Source: Helicobacter sp. MIT 05-5294
GTDB taxonomy: Bacteria; Campylobacterota; Campylobacteria; Campylobacterales; Helicobacteraceae
NCBI RefSeq assembly: GCF_000765675.1
Contig: NZ_JRPA02000003.1
Location: 95,849-159,848, forward strand
Length of the DNA: 64,000 bases
Direction: 5' to 3'
Of this stretch, positions 9,584 to 18,821 are shown one piece after another; within the stretch, counting starts at the first letter, position 1, and every line of letters begins with the position of its first letter. The position numbers were made by a program, and so were the translations under genes. The notes beneath the pieces are model-generated. The model made no database searches and was not told where the DNA came from. It saw only the letters and a program-made list of their open reading frames with translations.

Positions 9584-11916
9584 AAGACGATAATCTGCCC
9601 ACTTTCGCAATCTAATTTAATGCGCTTTGCTTTTATATATTTTTCAAACGCCTCTTCACCCACGCCAATAGCAGCAGGCAATCCTAACTCACTTGCACGA
9701 ATTGCCATATGGGAGTTTGCGCCACCATAGCAAGTAATCAATCCCGCGATTCCTTTAGCAAAAAGATAATCAAATCCCGGGTCAGCAGACTCAATAAGGA
9801 CAATCTTATCCTCTAGCTCACTCTGACTAGTTTGCGCCACCATAGCACTTATAGACTTTTGTGTAATAAAATTTGGCACGATTTCTTGCTCAAAAAAATG
9901 GATAATTTGTGCTCTATCAGTGATAAGCATAGGGAGTTTTAATGCCAAAGTCAAGGCGTATTCCTCTTTGTGTCGCTTAATCTCTTCTAAAAACCGCTCT
10001 TTAGGGCTTTTAGAATATAAAGACGCATAGAGATTTAGGATACTTTGAATATCCAAATGTGCCATCTCTTCTTTTGGGATTCCATAGTATTCCCCAAACT
10101 CGCCGATTAATACAAGCGCACGGGAAAGCAATCGCGTAAATTCAAATTTCGCATATTCTCTCCCTTCAATCGCCTTTTTTAGAAATTTTAAAAACTCTTT
10201 TGCTTCAATCTTCAATCCATGTTCGCTTAAAAGTGTATTTAAGGATTCTAGCTTTTGTTTTGATAAAACAAAATGGGAATCTTCTAGATTTAATTTTTGT
10301 TTAGAATCCAAATCAAAATAACTCTCAAAACTCTCATCATAGCGCGGACTTAAAATATTATAAGTTGAAGGGCGCAAATGCCCAAATTCCGCTAGAAATT
10401 CTTCTTTTGTTTCACTATCAAGATGAGCGACTTTTATGCTCAAATTCTTACTCACCGTGCTTAGAGAATTTAGGAAATCATGCTTTTCTTGATGCGTAAA
10501 GAATCCAATCTCTACAAGAGAGTTTAGCAAACTCATTGCGACAAATCCAGCCCTTGCAATCCCAGCAAAAGGCAGCGTCCCATATCTTTTGCAAGATTCT
10601 AGTAGCCAATAGATTTTATCAAGTGTTGGGAGATTAGAATCCTCTAATTCTTGATAGATTCCTTTAAGCTTTTGAATCTTTTTTAAGTCTTTTAAATATA
10701 AGCCCTTTTTGGGATTAATGATAGAATTTGTTAATTCCAACAAAGCAAATTCTAGCCGCTTAATCTCATTTTCATTGAATCTTCTCTCAAGCAAAACTCT
10801 AAGTTTATTTGGGATATTTAAATCATAGCAAGAAAATACGATATTAAACTCTATTTTATCGTGAAATTGTGGGTTTGCCTCCAATGTATCCAAATAATAA
10901 TCTACAAGTTTGGAGGCGATTTTTTTGTTTAGAGTTTTGGGGATAAAAGAATTAAACGAAAGCCGCACATCAATGTATGGAATCCCCAAAAAAGAGTGCA
11001 TTAGCGGGTGCGAACGCAAAGCCAAATATCCATAATTATCTCTCTGATACGCCCAAATATTATCCGTGATAATTTCTTTATACAAACTCAACGCTAGTCG
11101 CTTGGGCTTAAGCCCCAGAATCTCTGCAGGATTCCAATCGGGCATTACGCCAAAAATAGTGCGCTTCCCATAAACATCAGGAGTCTGCTTTTGCAAGGAA
11201 ACAAAACGCTTTTGTAGCCTCTCCAAAACCTCCAATGGCAACGCATTGTAAAGATTTAGTTTAGATTTAATCACTAAAGGACGCACTTGCAAACAATACA
11301 AATCTTGCTTTTTATCAATGGCAAATTCCACATCTAAAAATGGGCAATCAAATAAAACTTCCAACTCTTTAAGCATTTTTATGACAGATTGAAGCGCGAA
11401 ATCATTAGGTAACTCCGCGTCTTTATGGCTAAAAAAGCTTAATCCCTTTGCGCTCCCATCTGTAATGGAGCTATTAGACCCACTTTTATCGTATTCAATA
11501 CAATAATAAGGTGCGAGTGTATCTTTGTCCGCACTCGTTGCCACACCACACATTGCAATATTTTCCAACATTGGCTGGATTAAAATTTCATCGTCCAAAT
11601 TTGGCATTGAATTACCAACCTTTACCAAACTTGCTTTTAAGGTTTCTATGTCATTGGGAGCGACATTTGGGATACTCAAAAATGCACCTGCATTGGAGGA
11701 TTCCACACTATCTTCACTCTTGGAAGAACTACGGATAATCAAAAGATTTGTAGGATTATTTTGGGTGAGCTTTGCAATAGATTCTAACACTTTGTCTTCA
11801 TTTTCTTGAATCTCTTTCATGCTGGTAATAACAAGCGGTAGAACTTTGGCATTTTTCAGGATTGTTTGCAGCATTAAGAGATTTTGCGCTTTGGAAACAA
11901 ATGATAATCTTTGCAT
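9580..11916 (-). CDS. PEP-synthase-like L-glutamine kinase, Cj1418-like
   Basis: This 778-residue protein resembles a rearranged phosphoenolpyruvate synthase. The N-terminal part has ATP-grasp features ([18 protein letters not shown] near residues 62-80, and a [22 protein letters not shown] stretch near 195-215). The C-terminus has the swivelling phosphohistidine domain with [21 protein letters not shown]; the histidine is about residue 736. There is no PEP/pyruvate-binding barrel. C. jejuni Cj1418 has this architecture and phosphorylates L-glutamine on its amide nitrogen, the first MeOPN step. The ATG at 11916 follows an AAAAGGC ribosome binding site. Confidence 0.8.
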   Translation of the reverse strand: MQRLSFVSKAQNLLMLQTILKNAKVLPLVITSMKEIQENEDKVLESIAKLTQNNPTNLLIIRSSSKSEDSVESSNAGAFLSIPNVAPNDIETLKASLVKVGNSMPNLDDEILIQPMLENIAMCGVATSADKDTLAPYYCIEYDKSGSNSSITDGSAKGLSFFSHKDAELPNDFALQSVIKMLKELEVLFDCPFLDVEFAIDKKQDLYCLQVRPLVIKSKLNLYNALPLEVLERLQKRFVSLQKQTPDVYGKRTIFGVMPDWNPAEILGLKPKRLALSLYKEIITDNIWAYQRDNYGYLALRSHPLMHSFLGIPYIDVRLSFNSFIPKTLNKKIASKLVDYYLDTLEANPQFHDKIEFNIVFSCYDLNIPNKLRVLLERRFNENEIKRLEFALLELTNSIINPKKGLYLKDLKKIQKLKGIYQELEDSNLPTLDKIYWLLESCKRYGTLPFAGIARAGFVAMSLLNSLVEIGFFTHQEKHDFLNSLSTVSKNLSIKVAHLDSETKEEFLAEFGHLRPSTYNILSPRYDESFESYFDLDSKQKLNLEDSHFVLSKQKLESLNTLLSEHGLKIEAKEFLKFLKKAIEGREYAKFEFTRLLSRALVLIGEFGEYYGIPKEEMAHLDIQSILNLYASLYSKSPKERFLEEIKRHKEEYALTLALKLPMLITDRAQIIHFFEQEIVPNFITQKSISAMVAQTSQSELEDKIVLIESADPGFDYLFAKGIAGLITCYGGANSHMAIRASELGLPAAIGVGEEAFEKYIKAKRIKLDCESGQIIVL

Positions 11917-11989
11917 TCTTTGCCTTTTTAAAAGTCTTGGGTGGTATTATAGCTTATTTATGCTTTGATAAGAGAAACATTGGGTTGGG

Positions 11990-12240
11990 ATTTCATATTG
12001 CGCTTTGCTTTGCCTTGTGTCATTGCAAGAAGTTACTCAATGCAACTTGGTGGTGTGCAATTTGTGAAGCAAATTTTACCCGCGCTATGCAAATCTACGA
12101 TGTTGAATCAAAGGGATTCTACTATGGAATCCCTTTCCCTTATTGCTTGTTTGCTTTCATTAGTATTTGACTTTTTGGGATTCTGCATTGTTTCGCATTG
12201 CCTTGTGTCATTGTATGAAGCGTAGCGACAAAGTAATCCA
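11990..12240. repeat. Dispersed intergenic repeats in a 341-base gap
   Basis: The 11,917-12,257 gap inside the MeOPN cluster contains no convincing gene. It holds TCATTGCAAGAAGTT-like units and a 40-base element at about 12,056-12,096. The latter is nearly identical to a copy at 38,163-38,202 and matches an inverted copy at 63,781-63,822. Frames here that encode QFVKQI.PAL-type peptides are translations of this repeat. Confidence 0.65.
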
Positions 12241-12257
12241 CACAATCTTAAAACAAA

Positions 12258-13028
12258 CTAAACTTTCCTTGCGCTCCAGCACCGCGTGGTGTATTTGATG
12301 TCAAATTCTTTGGGCAAGGCTTCTTGCATTTTGGCTGTGATTTTGGCAAAAATCTCCTGCCCCTCTTTGGTTTCCAAATCCCAATAAGGATTCTTGACGC
12401 TTTTCCACGCATTGAGATAATTCTCTAAACTTTGGTGAAAATAAAAATCCTCTTCAAGATAAAGGATATTATCAAACAGCTCTTTATGCTCTTCGATAAT
12501 CGGTCTTTGGTCTTCTCTTCTCACACCTCGTGTGTAGTTTGGCACGATTTCCATAATCACATTTTCCGCCGCTTCTTGAATCTTGTCTTTCAAATCCCGA
12601 TGATTCCACATACAAGAAAAATAACAATTCTCCTTAAGCAGTCGGTGCGCTTCTTTGAGGGCTTCTACCCTATCCATGACATTAAAACTGCTTCCAAAGG
12701 TAACCCAATCAAAACTCCCACTCTTCAAAGTAGAATCCACACCTGTAGCCCTCACCCACTCTATCTTTTGCCCTTTAGTGCGCTCTAGCCCAATCTCACG
12801 CATTGCGTCATTTGGCTCGACACTCACGACTTCACACCCACGCTCCAAAAGCATAATGCTTAGATTCCCTGTGCCTGCGCCAATATCGGCTACTTTTATG
12901 GACTTCGCACCCTTGTCAGAGGCTAAAGCTATGAGCATATCAATACTTTTTGGTGCGTAATTAGGGCGATAGCTGTAATATTTTGCATGTTTTGTATAAT
13001 CCCAAACTTGTTCTACGATTTTTTCCAT
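12258..13028 (-). CDS. SAM-dependent methyltransferase, Cj1419/Cj1420-like
   Basis: Class I methyltransferase of 256 residues from the ATG at 13028, chosen over a longer frame because AAGGAA lies at the right distance. The SAM-binding motif IGAGTGNLSIMLLERG is near residues 50-65, with an acidic VSVEPND after it. It is a paralogue of the next gene upstream; both share the YRPNYAP/NRPAYSP start and the ARCWS/AWSVRK C-terminus. In C. jejuni two methyltransferases accompany the phosphoramidate genes and are needed for, or thought to supply, the O-methyl group of MeOPN. Confidence 0.78.
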   Translation of the reverse strand: MEKIVEQVWDYTKHAKYYSYRPNYAPKSIDMLIALASDKGAKSIKVADIGAGTGNLSIMLLERGCEVVSVEPNDAMREIGLERTKGQKIEWVRATGVDSTLKSGSFDWVTFGSSFNVMDRVEALKEAHRLLKENCYFSCMWNHRDLKDKIQEAAENVIMEIVPNYTRGVRREDQRPIIEEHKELFDNILYLEEDFYFHQSLENYLNAWKSVKNPYWDLETKEGQEIFAKITAKMQEALPKEFDIKYTTRCWSARKV

Positions 13029-13075
13029 TGTTGTGTTCCTTATCACTCTTAAGGCTAGAGCGATAAGGAATCACA

Positions 13076-13873
13076 TCATGCTTTCCTCACACTCCAAGCC
13101 CGAATCTTATAGGGGATTTCTATGATGTCTAATCCTTTGATTTTAGATTCAATCATTACTAGAATCTCCTTCCACCTCTGCTCTCCCGCTTGAGCTTGAA
13201 TATCATTGACAGAATGCCACGCTCCAAGATAACGCGCTTTGTCCATTACCTCAACATAATCACATTCCATAAAAAAATAATCCTTAAAATCACCCGTGGA
13301 GAGCAGAATCTCTTCCCATTTTTTTACATTTTGTGTCCCGCTGCTCACTCGAGCAAGCTCTGGAACAATATGTTTAATCTCTTCTTCAATTTCATAAAAT
13401 ACAGAATCCTCTAGGATATTTCTAGGATTCCATATAGCAGTGAAGTATTGCCCCCCCCCCGCGCGGGATTCTGAAGCCTTAGAATCTTTTAAGATTCTCG
13501 CAAATTCTGGCAAAGATTTTGCAGGGTCAGTCCAATGGAATGAGCTTGCCATAATCACCCAATCCGCGATTCCACTTTGCACACCTGTTTCCTCTCCGCT
13601 GCCTTTTTGCCATTTGATATTTGTGCCTTTGGTGTAGGTAATGCCCTCCTCGCGCATATTATCATTTGGCTCTACGGCAATCACTTGCATTCCAAACTCA
13701 CTTAGCATTTTGGTGAGCTTCCCTGTGCCTGCGCCGACTTCTACGATTTGTAGATTTTCTAATGGCTTTTGCGTATCATTGATACAAGCAATCAATTTTG
13801 ACAACAGCATCGGACTATAAGCGGGGCGATTATGATAATGTTTCGCCACTTGCGTAAAATCACCTTGTCTCAT
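13076..13873 (-). CDS. Phase-variable SAM-dependent methyltransferase, Cj1420-like (in frame)
   Basis: This 265-residue paralogue of the downstream methyltransferase has a SAM-binding VGAGTGKLTKMLSEFG near residues 44-59. A run of ten G on the coding strand (13,451-13,460) encodes the GGG in an insertion (SKASESRAGGGQ) that the paralogue lacks, just before the conserved TAIWNPR strand. With ten G the gene reads through, so it is scored ON. C. jejuni Cj1420 is likewise a poly-G phase-variable MeOPN methyltransferase, which supports the assignment. Confidence 0.82.
   Translation of the reverse strand: MRQGDFTQVAKHYHNRPAYSPMLLSKLIACINDTQKPLENLQIVEVGAGTGKLTKMLSEFGMQVIAVEPNDNMREEGITYTKGTNIKWQKGSGEETGVQSGIADWVIMASSFHWTDPAKSLPEFARILKDSKASESRAGGGQYFTAIWNPRNILEDSVFYEIEEEIKHIVPELARVSSGTQNVKKWEEILLSTGDFKDYFFMECDYVEVMDKARYLGAWHSVNDIQAQAGEQRWKEILVMIESKIKGLDIIEIPYKIRAWSVRKA
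13451..13460. repeat. Poly-G tract (G10) in methyltransferase
   Basis: Ten C on the plus strand inside the 13,076-13,873 gene. The frame is open with ten; a change of one base would end it early. Confidence 0.95.
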
Positions 13874-13940
13874 TTCAAACCTCCTAAAGATAAAATTGCA
13901 GATTCTCTAAAATCTCTCTGCGAGATGATATGTCGCTTCA

Positions 13941-14495
13941 TTATGTGCATTCTTGCTCCTTACAAATTGATAAAAACTCTTCAATTTGATTGAAAATATC
14001 CTGCACTTTTTGTTCTAATCCATTTGGAGAGGAATTTTGCAAAATTATATCTGCATTTGGCTCAACAAAAGGAATATCCACACCTACAACATTTTGGATT
14101 ATGCCTTTTAAAGCACCGCTATAAAGCCCTTTTTGGTCGCGCCTTTGCAATTCTTCTAAAGAACATTCCACATAAACTTCCAAATAGTGTTGCAAAGTTT
14201 CTCTATTGTATTTATAAATCTCATCAAAAAGCGAAATTGTGGTTACAACCACAACCAAACCTTGTGAGCTTAAGAAATGCGCAAATTTTGAGCGTTTGAG
14301 CGCAACTTCAATCCTTCCCTGCTTATCGTATTCAAAATGTCCCAATAGCTCACGCAATTCATCACCATCTAAATAAACGACATTTGGAATCTCGCTTTTG
14401 ATTGCCTCATATAATGCCTTACCAAGTGTGCTTTTGCCACTTCCTGCCAAGCCACAAAGCCAAACTACAAGTCCTTTACCCTCTTTTACCCACAT
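13941..14495 (-). CDS. cysC: CysC-like kinase, Cj1415-like cytidine diphosphoramidate kinase
   Basis: This 184-residue P-loop kinase of the APS-kinase family has WLCGLAGSGKSTLGKAL near residues 12-28 and a DGDELREL segment near 43-50. C. jejuni Cj1415 looks like APS kinase but phosphorylates the ribose of cytidine diphosphoramidate. The neighbouring MeOPN genes favour that role. A true APS kinase supplying PAPS to the sulfotransferase at 28.2 kb remains possible, although no ATP sulfurylase gene is present in the window. The ATG overlaps the stop of the upstream aminotransferase. Confidence 0.75.
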   Translation of the reverse strand: MWVKEGKGLVVWLCGLAGSGKSTLGKALYEAIKSEIPNVVYLDGDELRELLGHFEYDKQGRIEVALKRSKFAHFLSSQGLVVVVTTISLFDEIYKYNRETLQHYLEVYVECSLEELQRRDQKGLYSGALKGIIQNVVGVDIPFVEPNADIILQNSSPNGLEQKVQDIFNQIEEFLSICKEQECT

Positions 14496-15601
14496 ACGGC
14501 TTCCTTTACCGCCTTAATCACTTCTAATACTTCCAAATCACTTAAATGCTCACCCATTGGAAGCGATAGAATCTCATCTTGCCAAAGAGAAGCGTTTTTG
14601 CATTTGGATTCCGCAATAAAGGGCACATTAGAGTAAGCAGGAGTATTTGGCAGCGCGATAGGATAATGTAAACCATATTCAATGTCGCTTTTTTTAAGAG
14701 ATTCCATCACCGCTTGACGATTCTTCACGCGAATCACAAACAAATGCCACGCACACAGACAAGAATCTTTAATGTGGGGCAAAACAATACTTTCACAATC
14801 CTTAAGCCCCTCTAAATACATTTTTGCCACCTCTCTGCGCCTTATATTCCAAGATTCCAAATGTCGCAGTTTAACGCGCAGAATCGCAGCTTGTAGATTA
14901 TCAAGTCTTGAATTTCTCCCTACGATTCTATGCTCATATTTCTTCAACCCCCCATGATGCGCGATTTCTTCACAATGCTTTAGCAATTCTGCATTGCAAC
15001 TTACAATCGCCCCGCCATCACCATACGCACCAAGATTCTTTCCGGGATAGAAGCTAAAAGTCGCAATATCTCCAAATCTTCCCACACATTGTCCATTAAA
15101 CCGCGCTCCATGCGCTTGTGCACAGTCTTCAATCACGCGGAGATTCTTCTGCCTAGCAATCTCCAAAATCTCGTCTATCTTAGCGCTTTGTCCATACAAA
15201 TGCACAACCAAAATCGCACTTGTTTGCGGAGTGATTTTGGAGCGTAAATCCTCTAAATCTAGCGTATAATCCTCTCCACAATCCACAAACTGCACTTTAA
15301 GTCCATTGCGCACGACCGCTTCGGCACTTGCGGCAAAGGTATTTGCCGGGACTAGCACCACAGAATCCTTTGGCAAATGCAACGCTTCTATTGCAATCTC
15401 AAGCGCGTCCGTGCCATTAGCGACACCCAAAGCCTTAAGCGCATTGCTCCTATCATCTAAATACTGCGCAAACTCTTCTTCAAACGCGCAAACCTCACTA
15501 CCACCGACAAATGCACCACTTTCAATCACGCGCGTGATTGCGCTATCTATTTCCTCTTTAATACCCAAATACTGCTTTTTTAAATCCAAAAATTTTACCA
15601 T
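14486..15601 (-). CDS. DegT/DnrJ/EryC1 sugar aminotransferase
   Basis: PLP-dependent aminotransferase of 371 residues. Visible signatures are GVANGTDALEIAIEAL (cofactor phosphate binding), DCAQAHGARFNG near residue 160, and SFYPGKNLGAYGDGGA near 185, whose lysine would form the Schiff base. The C-terminal part has the RNSRLDNLQAAIL and HYPIALP segments. It resembles enzymes that aminate C3 of nucleotide sugars (WbpE/WlbC/FdtB-like). It overlaps the CysC-like gene downstream and follows a Gfo/Idh dehydrogenase. Confidence 0.85.
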   Translation of the reverse strand: MVKFLDLKKQYLGIKEEIDSAITRVIESGAFVGGSEVCAFEEEFAQYLDDRSNALKALGVANGTDALEIAIEALHLPKDSVVLVPANTFAASAEAVVRNGLKVQFVDCGEDYTLDLEDLRSKITPQTSAILVVHLYGQSAKIDEILEIARQKNLRVIEDCAQAHGARFNGQCVGRFGDIATFSFYPGKNLGAYGDGGAIVSCNAELLKHCEEIAHHGGLKKYEHRIVGRNSRLDNLQAAILRVKLRHLESWNIRRREVAKMYLEGLKDCESIVLPHIKDSCLCAWHLFVIRVKNRQAVMESLKKSDIEYGLHYPIALPNTPAYSNVPFIAESKCKNASLWQDEILSLPMGEHLSDLEVLEVIKAVKEAVCG

Positions 15602-15604
15602 ACT

Positions 15605-16585
15605 CTATCCTATCTTTGAAATAAGCTCTAATGCTTGAATCACGGAAATAATCCCTTGATGATTCTCCCTTGGTTTTTGTTTATCCATAATGCAACTTAC
15701 AAAATAATCCACAGAATTACTTAAAGACATTTTGTTTAGTAGCTTTGGAGTCTCCTCTTCACCATAGCGATATTGCACCATTTTTTCATACAATTTCGCC
15801 TTGCCAAACTCTTCATTGAGTATTACTCCAGCGTTATAAAGCCGAATCTTATCGTTTTTGGTATCATCATAAAGTGCGGTGAGGTTCGTCCCTCCAATAA
15901 TCATTTCACGAATCTTAACAGGACTAAGCCATGAAACATTGATACCCACTAGCACACCATTAGCCAACTCTAAATTGACATCACCAAAAGCATTATTGGG
16001 GAAAGTCCCATATTTTTTAATAAAAGCTGAAGCCCTTTTAATATCAAGCCCCACTAAATACTCAATGATAGACAAATCATGCACAGCCAAATCCCACAAA
16101 ACATCAACAGCACTTTGAAATAAGCCAAGATTGATTCTCCGCGCATTAATATAAATAATATCTCCAAATTTGGATAAATTTTTCTTAAGATATTTTACGG
16201 GTTCAGAATACACAAAGACATGGTCTGCCATTGTGATAAGATTATTTTTATCGGCTATTTCTAGTAATTGATATGCTTCACTTAAATTAGTCGTATAAGG
16301 TTTTTCTATGAAAGTATGCTTTTGAGCATTTAGAGCTTGTAACCCTACGCTAAAATGTGTTTGGGGGGGCGTTGCGATAAAAACCGCCTCTATATTCTCA
16401 TCACCAAGCAAATCTTTAAGGTTTCTAAACTCCTTAAAAGCGTATAATTTGCGTGCCTCCTCTAGTCTATCTAAACTCAAATCAAAAATACTATAAAGCT
16501 CCAACCTATCATTTGCCACAATCGTTTTTGCCAAATTAATCCCCCAATAGCCATAACCAATCAAAGCTACTTTCATCTTTTCCAT
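15605..16585 (-). CDS. Gfo/Idh/MocA family dehydrogenase
   Basis: NAD(P)-dependent oxidoreductase of 326 residues with an N-terminal Rossmann motif (GYGYWGINLAK near residues 11-21), the family signature FIEKPYTTNLSEA near 93-105, and DLAVHDLSIIEYL near 165-177. With the adjacent aminotransferase and acetyltransferase it fits a WbpB/WlbA-like set that oxidises C3 of a nucleotide sugar before amination. A run of seven C near residue 78 is too short to count as a phase-variation tract. Confidence 0.82.
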   Translation of the reverse strand: MEKMKVALIGYGYWGINLAKTIVANDRLELYSIFDLSLDRLEEARKLYAFKEFRNLKDLLGDENIEAVFIATPPQTHFSVGLQALNAQKHTFIEKPYTTNLSEAYQLLEIADKNNLITMADHVFVYSEPVKYLKKNLSKFGDIIYINARRINLGLFQSAVDVLWDLAVHDLSIIEYLVGLDIKRASAFIKKYGTFPNNAFGDVNLELANGVLVGINVSWLSPVKIREMIIGGTNLTALYDDTKNDKIRLYNAGVILNEEFGKAKLYEKMVQYRYGEEETPKLLNKMSLSNSVDYFVSCIMDKQKPRENHQGIISVIQALELISKIG

Positions 16586-16594
16586 ACCCTTACC

Positions 16595-17011
16595 TTATAA
16601 CTCCCTTATTAATCGCGCAGGATTCCCCGCATAAATACCCTTTTTGGTAATATTCTTAGTTACCACACTACCCGCACCTATTACCACTCCATCACAAATC
16701 TCAACAGGCAATATTGTAGCATTAGAACCAATGCTCACGCAATTCCCAATTTTGGTCTCTCTCCAAAATGTGGAATCCCTGCCCGGACAGCCTTTCTCAA
16801 ACAAATCATTGATAAACATCACCCCATGCCCAACAAAGCAAGATTCCCCAATCTCCACAAGTGAGCAGATGAAACTATGGCTTTGGATTCTACTTTTTGC
16901 CCCAATTCTCACATCTCTTTGAATCTCTACAAAGGGACCAACAAACACTTCATCGCCAAGCTCACATTCATAGAGATTGCAAGGTTCTACAATTTTAACA
17001 TTATTGCCCAT
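16595..17011 (-). CDS. Left-handed beta-helix sugar N-acetyltransferase
   Basis: This 138-residue hexapeptide-repeat protein is placed from the ATG at 17011. A longer frame from a TTG at 17119 overlaps the true 3' end of the upstream formyltransferase in another frame, so its first 36 codons are rejected. Isoleucine/valine hexapeptides run from GNNVKI to GAGSVVTKNITKKGIYAGNPARLI. It belongs with WbpD/WlbB/FdtC-type enzymes that N-acetylate the amino sugar made by the neighbouring aminotransferase. Confidence 0.83.
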   Translation of the reverse strand: MGNNVKIVEPCNLYECELGDEVFVGPFVEIQRDVRIGAKSRIQSHSFICSLVEIGESCFVGHGVMFINDLFEKGCPGRDSTFWRETKIGNCVSIGSNATILPVEICDGVVIGAGSVVTKNITKKGIYAGNPARLIREL

Positions 17012-17021
17012 TTTTACATCT

Positions 17022-17757
17022 TTAATCTGACTTTTCAACAAAGTAAAATTTCCTCCCTCCGATGAAACAATAGGGTGGCTCAAATCCCGGCATTGCCGTG
17101 GCGCGGATGATTTTTTCAATTAAAGCCCCCCCCCCCGCAAGATTCTAAATGGATATTTTTAAGATTCTCAATCTCTGCTCTTGTGTGAAATTCACGCCTA
17201 CAAGAATAAATAGAATCTTGGGAAATAAGGGAATATTCACCTTTTAAAATTTTAGGCAAAGAATCACAAAATAACTCAAAGCCTTTTTTGTTTGCCAAAT
17301 CTACAAGTTCTCCCACGAAACAATTTTTAGGAATCTCAAAACGCACTTGAAAAGCTATATCTCCACCATCCACTCTTCCCTCCATTTTGTGAATACTTAC
17401 TCCAAATTCTTTATCCTCATTCAAAATCGCGAAAGAAAACTGATTACACCCCCTATATTCTGGCAAGGGTGCTAAATGCAAATTGAGTGCAATTTCTTGC
17501 GCACACTTTAAAAGAAAGGATGATAAAACCTCGTGATATTGCACGCTTAACAAAATATCAAATTCTAGCTCCAACAATTCTTGAATATCGCTTAAGATTC
17601 TAATTCCTTTATGTTGGCAAAACTCTTTAATTTCTTTCCCTCTAGGTGCGACACCAACAGCTAAAATTTCGTAGTCTAATTTGGCTTGACGCGAAAACAA
17701 TTCCTCTAAGCATTTTGCTCCTAACTCCTTGCCTCCCAAAAAAACGATTTTTTTCAT
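17022..17757 (-). CDS. Phase-variable sugar formyltransferase, out of frame
   Basis: The ATG at 17757 overlaps the upstream stop. The frame encodes a formyltransferase domain: FLGGKELGAKCLEEL start, catalytic Asn-His in ALNLHLAPLPEYRG, and aspartates in GRVDGGD. With 11 G at 17,126-17,136 it ends prematurely at a TGA at 17,116. One base fewer (G10) or two more (G13) would join it to a frame that runs to a TAA at 17,022. That adds about 30 residues (LIEKIIRATAMPGFEPPYCF...), which match the usual C-terminal IRA..PG segment of formyltransferases. The complete protein would be 244 residues, stopping 10 bases before the next ATG. It probably formylates an amino sugar and is currently OFF or truncated. 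Confidence 0.8.
17126..17136. repeat. Poly-G tract (G11) in formyltransferase
   Basis: Eleven C on the plus strand. Frame analysis shows the formyltransferase is complete only with 10 or 13. Confidence 0.93.
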
Positions 17758-18821
17758 TTTTGATACCCTAGTTTGCACTTTTGCGGGTGGAATCGCAAAA
17801 AAACTTCCTTGCCCGTCTCTATGGATTCATACATTGCGACAATTAACTCTAAGCTTTTACGCCCCTCCAATCCATCTACCAAAGCTTTTGTGCCATTTTG
17901 GATAGAATCTACTACATGCAGATAATATTCTTTGTGTCCAAAACCATAAACATTTGGAGGATTGACAGAATATTTTTCCATGATTTCCTTATCCGATTCC
18001 AACGCATTAGCAAAATTCCAATGTTTGATTTCATTTACAGCAAATCCACCAATCTCTACACTTCCAAACTCTCCTAAAATTGAAATGCTCCCCTCCAAAT
18101 CACGCGGACGCGTAGCAGTCGTAGCCTCAATCACACCTAAAGCACCGCTTTTAAACTTTAAAACTGCCACCCCTGTATCTTCAGTTTCTATATCACTCAA
18201 AGCTGTGCGCCCTTTAGCAAACACACTTTCCACATCACCCAACATCCACTCCAACAAATCAATATGATGACTTGCCTGATTGGTAAATACCCCTCCATCT
18301 TGCGCCCAAGTGCCACGCCAAGAATCTTGCTTATAATACGCATTATCCCGACACCAACGCACTCGCACACTTCCCATAACAATCTTTCCAAACCTCCCAG
18401 CTTCTAATGCTTCGCGCAATTTTTGGACAGGCAAATTGTAGCGATTCTGCTTTACAACAAAGAGTCGAATCCCATGTTTATCACAAGATTCTATCATTTT
18501 ATCTGCATCATCTAAAGTTAAAGCCATCGGCTTTTCTACAACGATATGTTTTTTATAGGGTGCAACTTCTAAAGTGTTTTTGGCATGCATTCCGCTAGGT
18601 GTTAGAATTGCAACTAAATCAATCTGTTCTCCACAATCCTTCATCATAGAGTCCAAATCACTAAAGTAAGGCACTTGGTATTTATCGCCAAAAGATTCTG
18701 CCCTTGTTTTGTCAATGTCGCACACACTGATAAGTTTTGCTCCTGTAATTTCACCACTACTTAGTAGTTGTGCATGACGCACTGCAATCCTCCCACAACC
18801 AAGCAATGCCACACCTAACAT
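17754..18821 (-). CDS. Gfo/Idh/MocA dehydrogenase, WlbA-like
   Basis: A 355-residue oxidoreductase. The Rossmann motif LLGCGRIAVRH is at the N-terminus, VEKPMALTLDDA is near residues 94-105, and there is a QNRYNLPVQKLREAL segment. A segment with CRDNAYYKQDSWRGTWAQDGG then NQASHHIDLLEWMLG follows, which is highly characteristic of UDP-N-acetyl-2-amino-2-deoxyglucuronate dehydrogenases. AAGGAGG precedes the ATG, which overlaps the stop of the DUF354 gene. The likely product is a 3-keto-uronic acid for amination. Confidence 0.83.
   Translation of the reverse strand: MLGVALLGCGRIAVRHAQLLSSGEITGAKLISVCDIDKTRAESFGDKYQVPYFSDLDSMMKDCGEQIDLVAILTPSGMHAKNTLEVAPYKKHIVVEKPMALTLDDADKMIESCDKHGIRLFVVKQNRYNLPVQKLREALEAGRFGKIVMGSVRVRWCRDNAYYKQDSWRGTWAQDGGVFTNQASHHIDLLEWMLGDVESVFAKGRTALSDIETEDTGVAVLKFKSGALGVIEATTATRPRDLEGSISILGEFGSVEIGGFAVNEIKHWNFANALESDKEIMEKYSVNPPNVYGFGHKEYYLHVVDSIQNGTKALVDGLEGRKSLELIVAMYESIETGKEVFLRFHPQKCKLGYQK

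Noticed and set aside
11862..12225. Short plus-strand ORFs
   Set aside because: They translate dispersed repeats; similar peptides appear from the copies near 63.7 kb.
16373..16379. Run of seven G (C on the coding strand) in the Gfo/Idh gene
   Set aside because: Too short to be a likely phase-variation tract and encodes a conserved ATPPQTH-type motif.
17012..17119. N-terminal extension of the acetyltransferase from a TTG at 17119
   Set aside because: The bases encode the formyltransferase C-terminus in another frame, and the ATG at 17011 fits family length.
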